Part shown: one piece after another, positions 6,268 through 8,873 of the stretch
How the letters are laid out: each line of letters begins with the position of its first letter
Position numbering within the stretch: the stretch's first letter is position 1
Source of the DNA: Thermodesulfatator sp.
GTDB lineage: Bacteria > Desulfobacterota > Dissulfuribacteria > Dissulfuribacterales > QOAL01
Direction: 5' to 3'
Length of the DNA stretch: 8,873 nucleotides
Assembly: GCA_003978135.1 (NCBI GenBank)
Contig: QOAL01000043.1
Span: 1 to 8,873 of the forward strand
Translations under genes and position numbers: made by a program
The notes under the pieces: model-generated
The model's input: the letters and a program-made list of their open reading frames with translations, nothing else
Database searches by the model: none
What the model was told of the DNA's origin: nothing

Positions 6268-6831
6268 TTGAAGACCGTAGATGAACTTAAACTGGTTATT
6301 TCAAAAGAAGATATAAACAACCGGGTTTCTGAAATCGGGGAACAGATAACCAGAGAATATCAGGACAGGCAACTGGCTGTCATAGGAATATTAAAAGGCG
6401 CTTTTATATTCATGGCAGATCTTGTCAGAAAAATCGATCTTCCCCTGGAGGTTGATTTCATCAGGCTGCAGAGTTACGGATCTGGCACTGAATCCGCAGG
6501 GCAAGTAAGAATTACAAAGGATGTAGAACTCCCACTCAAGGATAAGCACGTTGTAATAGTAGAAGATATCGTTGACACGGGGTATACTCTTAAATACCTC
6601 AAACAGGTGTTGAGCCTGCACCAGACGGCCTCGGTTAAAATCTGCTGTCTTATAGACAAGAAAGAACGGAGAAAGGTAGATGTGGACGTGGATTATGTGG
6701 GATTTGAGGTAGAAAAGGGCTTTCTGGTAGGTTACGGTCTTGATTATGATGAACAATACAGACAGCTTCCTGGAATTTACCATCTTAATCCCAGATATGA
6801 GGCCAAGGGATTTTTCCCCTCTGAACGATGA
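6268..6831 (+). CDS. hpt: Hypoxanthine phosphoribosyltransferase
   Basis: This cytosolic enzyme transfers ribose-5-phosphate from PRPP to hypoxanthine (and often guanine), giving IMP or GMP in purine salvage. The 187-aa length is typical of bacterial Hpt. Seen motifs: LKG (42-44, diphosphate binding), the flexible-loop SYG (69-71), the PRPP loop VVIVEDIVDTGYT (95-107) with the acidic pair E99/D100 and general base D103, and the base-binding segment VGYGLDYDEQYRQLP (154-168). The start is TTG at 6268, with AAGGAG nine bases upstream; no better ATG exists nearby. The next gene starts 32 bases after the stop, so the two are probably co-transcribed. Confidence 0.94.
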   Translation: MKTVDELKLVISKEDINNRVSEIGEQITREYQDRQLAVIGILKGAFIFMADLVRKIDLPLEVDFIRLQSYGSGTESAGQVRITKDVELPLKDKHVVIVEDIVDTGYTLKYLKQVLSLHQTASVKICCLIDKKERRKVDVDVDYVGFEVEKGFLVGYGLDYDEQYRQLPGIYHLNPRYEAKGFFPSER

Positions 6832-6863
6832 AGATGGCCGGTAACAATTGAGAGGAATGGATA

Positions 6864-7391
6864 GTGGAATTTCCTGAGGTGATATTTGGCAACCATGAGG
6901 CATATCTTCACGTTCAAGAAGAAATTGCTGATTTTTTCTCAGGCCATGAAGAAGGGCTTTCTGCTGCCTTTTCGGCAGGCAAACACATGCGCGCCACCTA
7001 TAAGGGACTTGAACACTTTTTTACCGATTTTACCGGGCCTGTATGCATGAAGTGCAAAAATCCCTGTTGTGTAAACCGCCATGGCTTTCCTGATTACGAA
7101 GACATAGTCGTCTTCAACGCCATGGGCATAAAACCCCCGAATTTCAACTGCTCCACTGTGGACACGGAACCCTGCCAGTTTCTTTCTGAAACCGGCTGCA
7201 TACTGCCGCGTTTCAGGCGATCCTACAGGTGCACTTGGTATTTCTGCGATTACTGCATGGACAAGTTCCAGGCCCAGGAAGAGACAGAATTCAAAAAATT
7301 CGAGATCCTCATGCAGGACCTGTCACGGAACAGGATAATACTGCTGGAACAATTTGAGAGGGAATGGTTGCATTCCAGACCCGGTCACTAA
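6864..7391 (+). CDS. Cysteine-rich protein resembling the YkgJ/CxxCxxCC metal-binding family
   Basis: This is a 175-aa protein with ten cysteines (61, 64, 68, 69, 96, 104, 112, 123, 128, 131). The cluster CMKCKNPCC (61-69), then PCQFLSETGCIL (103-114) and a final RCTWYFCDYC (122-131), follows the order seen in the YkgJ-type putative zinc- or iron-binding family: CxxCxxCC, then P-C-x-FL...GC, then R...C. Here the first cluster is CxxCxxxCC, one residue longer than the consensus, so membership is likely but not certain. The biochemical role of the family is unknown; metal or Fe-S binding is inferred. The start is GTG at 6864 with AGAGGA seven bases upstream. The gene follows hpt and converges on the kinase gene with only two bases between stops. 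Confidence 0.72.
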   Translation: MEFPEVIFGNHEAYLHVQEEIADFFSGHEEGLSAAFSAGKHMRATYKGLEHFFTDFTGPVCMKCKNPCCVNRHGFPDYEDIVVFNAMGIKPPNFNCSTVDTEPCQFLSETGCILPRFRRSYRCTWYFCDYCMDKFQAQEETEFKKFEILMQDLSRNRIILLEQFEREWLHSRPGH

Positions 7392-7393
7392 TT

Positions 7394-8395
7394 TCAGCAG
7401 GAAATAGGAACCGTTATCCTGAAGATAGTGCCCCCGGTAGGAGGTTGTTCGATATCAACTGACCCTCCGTGTGCCTCTACAATTTTCTTGGTGATGGGAA
7501 GACCCAGACCATTTCCAGATGCCTTTTTGGAGAAATAGGGCTCGAAACAATGGCTCAGGGTTTTGCTGTCCATGCCCGGGCCGTGATCCCTGACGGAAAT
7601 CACGGCAGAGCCATTTTGAGCAGCCAGCCGCACCAATACTTCTTTCCCGGCAGAAGACGCCTCAATGGCATTTGAAATGACGTTAACCAAGGCCCTTTCC
7701 AAAAGATATGAGTCGGCTTCGGCCTTTATATCAGCAAGCTCTGTCTTTACCGAGACTTTTGCCTCAGTGGCCTTTGTCTCGCAGAGCTTAACTGCATTTT
7801 TTACCACGTCTGCCAGATTGCAGACCTCCTTATGAAGACTGATCGGCCTGGCAAAATCCAAGACCCCGTAGACAATCCTTTTCATCCTCAGGGCATCTTC
7901 AAGCATCACCGGCACGTATTTTTTGCAATCGCCCTTTCCCTGGGCCAGCCGCTGGAGAAGGCCAGTGATGCTGATAAGAGGGTTCTTGAGGTCGTGAACT
8001 ATCCCTGAAGTTATACGTCCAAGGGAAATGGTTAGACGGTTTTTTTCCAGTTCAGCCCTGATCCGTTTTTCGCGGTCCGCCATGTAGCCTGCGCCAAAGG
8101 CGAATATAAAATAAAAAAAAAGATCTATGACCCGTGCCGTTTCGTGGCCTGAAGCCAGGTACCAGGTCATAACAACAAATGGAATATAGAGAACGTAAAT
8201 GGCTGACAGGGCTATCATTGCCCCCTTCATGCCGTAGCGCATTGCCGCAACAAAAATAGGGAAATAATATAGCTCTCTGTCAATCTCCTGGAGCTGAACC
8301 GATTCGCTAAACAGGTATTGAATAGTTGAAATTCCCAGGATGGAAAAGGTAATCACCCAGAAAAACTTTTGTCTGAGAAGAGAGATGAAAGCCAA
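7394..8395 (-). CDS. Membrane-bound sensor histidine kinase (orphan)
   Basis: This 333-aa protein senses an unknown signal and should autophosphorylate on H134. The N-terminal sensor has about four hydrophobic helices (about 11-29, 43-54, 58-81, 90-106) with little extracytoplasmic loop, suggesting that sensing occurs in or at the membrane. It passes directly into the H-box SGIVHDLKNPL (130-140) with no obvious PAS or HAMP domain. The ATPase domain is complete: N-box ERALVNVISNAIEAS (233-247), G1 RDHGPGMD (269-276), F-box FEPYFSKK (284-291) and G2 GNGLGL (294-299). TTG at 8395 is the likely start, with AGGAAA about ten bases upstream and no earlier ATG in frame. No response regulator is adjacent, so its partner is unknown. 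Confidence 0.93.
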   Translation of the reverse strand: MAFISLLRQKFFWVITFSILGISTIQYLFSESVQLQEIDRELYYFPIFVAAMRYGMKGAMIALSAIYVLYIPFVVMTWYLASGHETARVIDLFFYFIFAFGAGYMADREKRIRAELEKNRLTISLGRITSGIVHDLKNPLISITGLLQRLAQGKGDCKKYVPVMLEDALRMKRIVYGVLDFARPISLHKEVCNLADVVKNAVKLCETKATEAKVSVKTELADIKAEADSYLLERALVNVISNAIEASSAGKEVLVRLAAQNGSAVISVRDHGPGMDSKTLSHCFEPYFSKKASGNGLGLPITKKIVEAHGGSVDIEQPPTGGTIFRITVPISC

Positions 8396-8873
8396 AATTT
8401 TTTGATTTCCTATTTTTGACAGCTCGAAGTTAACTTAGCTACAGCAAAATATCCCCTGTTTAACGGACAATCTGTTTAATTTTATTCATCAAACCTTACC
8501 TAAAGAACAGAAAAATTGATATATCTCAGTTCCTTGATGATAACATATTATGAGCGTTTGTACACGTTTCACCGGAGGCATTCCATGTTTGTCCTAATGG
8601 CCCAGGTCCTCATAGCCTGGAGCATTTCTTCCAAGATTCACTCCATTGCTCCACTCGCTATTTTATTGTTGCCTCATACAGTGAAAGAGAACAATAGCAG
8701 TTGTTGAAAAAAGGGGGGCTACTTCACATGCTTGCGGGACAGACTCTCATGCGATCAAAATGTCTTGAATGCAAAAATCCAAAAATCTCATTTTCGCTGA
8801 ATCAACAAAAGATAGTGTTGGTGTTGAAAGAAAAAAAATAAATAAAAATGCCTTGGCAACTGATTCTGAGGAA
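8396..8873. other. Intergenic region with partial repeat copy and two doubtful tiny frames
   Basis: No gene here is well supported. It is AT-rich toward the right end. A 40-codon frame (8585-8707) follows GGAGG and encodes a hydrophobic peptide starting MFVLMAQVL. It overlaps the repeat copy at 8578-8638, so the apparent ribosome site may be fortuitous. A 37-codon frame (8728-8841) encodes a lysine-rich peptide with CLECKNP, preceded by a G-run ten bases upstream. Both could be real small proteins but I see nothing that proves it. The upstream promoter of the kinase gene must lie in the left part of this stretch. Confidence 0.45.
8578..8653 (+). repeat. Diverged partial copy of the 380-431 sequence
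   Basis: Positions 8578-8606 match 380-408 at 25 of 29 bases in the same orientation, and TTCCAAGATT recurs at 8629-8638 (422-431 in the first copy), with a 9-base length difference between the blocks. The copy also folds: TGGAGCA (8618-8624) pairs with TGCTCCA (8647-8653), or alternatively CCAGG (8602-8606) pairs with CCTGG (8616-8620). No second arm matching the right arm at 531-555 was found here. Confidence 0.5.

Noticed and set aside
380..8653. Composite transposon bounded by the two repeat copies
   Set aside because: The intervening genes are ordinary housekeeping and sensor genes with no transposase, and the copies are diverged and incomplete.
1..8873. tRNA or rRNA genes
   Set aside because: No cloverleaf with a T-loop consensus and no rRNA-like conserved stretch was found on either strand by eye.

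Overview
The window reads as an ordinary chromosomal segment of an anaerobic bacterium. The best guess is Desulfobacterota (former Deltaproteobacteria) or a near relative. This rests on gene style only: a two-gene minimal SUF iron-sulfur system, an FmdB-type zinc ribbon protein, a glutamine-dependent NAD synthetase, and moderate base composition with AT-rich intergenic regions. No rRNA or species marker is present, so the placement is inference. Strong Shine-Dalgarno sites precede most genes, and three of the eight genes (nadE, hpt and the histidine kinase) start with TTG.

Layout. Positions 1-588 hold no convincing protein gene. They contain several inverted repeats, the largest a 25-bp imperfect pair (407-431 and 531-555) just upstream of the first gene. 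Positions 589-1971 (+) encode an uncharacterised exported or membrane-anchored protein. It converges on a three-gene minus-strand operon, sufC - sufB/D-like - nadE (5552 down to 1996). The genes overlap or are separated by only a few bases, so transcription and translation are probably coupled. Positions 5553-5892 are a GC-rich, repeat-like spacer. A small FmdB-family zinc ribbon gene (6123-5893, -) diverges from hpt (6268-6831, +) across an AT-rich region holding a 16-bp palindrome. hpt is followed 32 bases later by a ten-cysteine protein resembling the YkgJ/CxxCxxCC family. That gene converges, with a 2-base gap, on an orphan membrane sensor histidine kinase (8395-7394, -). Positions 8396-8873 appear intergenic and contain a diverged partial copy of the repeat seen near position 400.

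How the genes fit together. SufC (ATPase) and its single SufB/D-type partner should form the Fe-S scaffold complex. No cysteine desulfurase or carrier gene is present here. NadE makes NAD+ from nicotinate adenine dinucleotide. Its co-transcription with the Fe-S genes may reflect shared demand, since upstream NAD synthesis uses the Fe-S enzyme NadA, but that link is inference. Hpt salvages purines. The kinase has no response regulator in the window.

No clear new multi-gene system is visible. The least explained signals are the paired-arm element at 407-555 with its partial copy at 8578-8653, and 11-residue amphipathic repeats in the exported protein.
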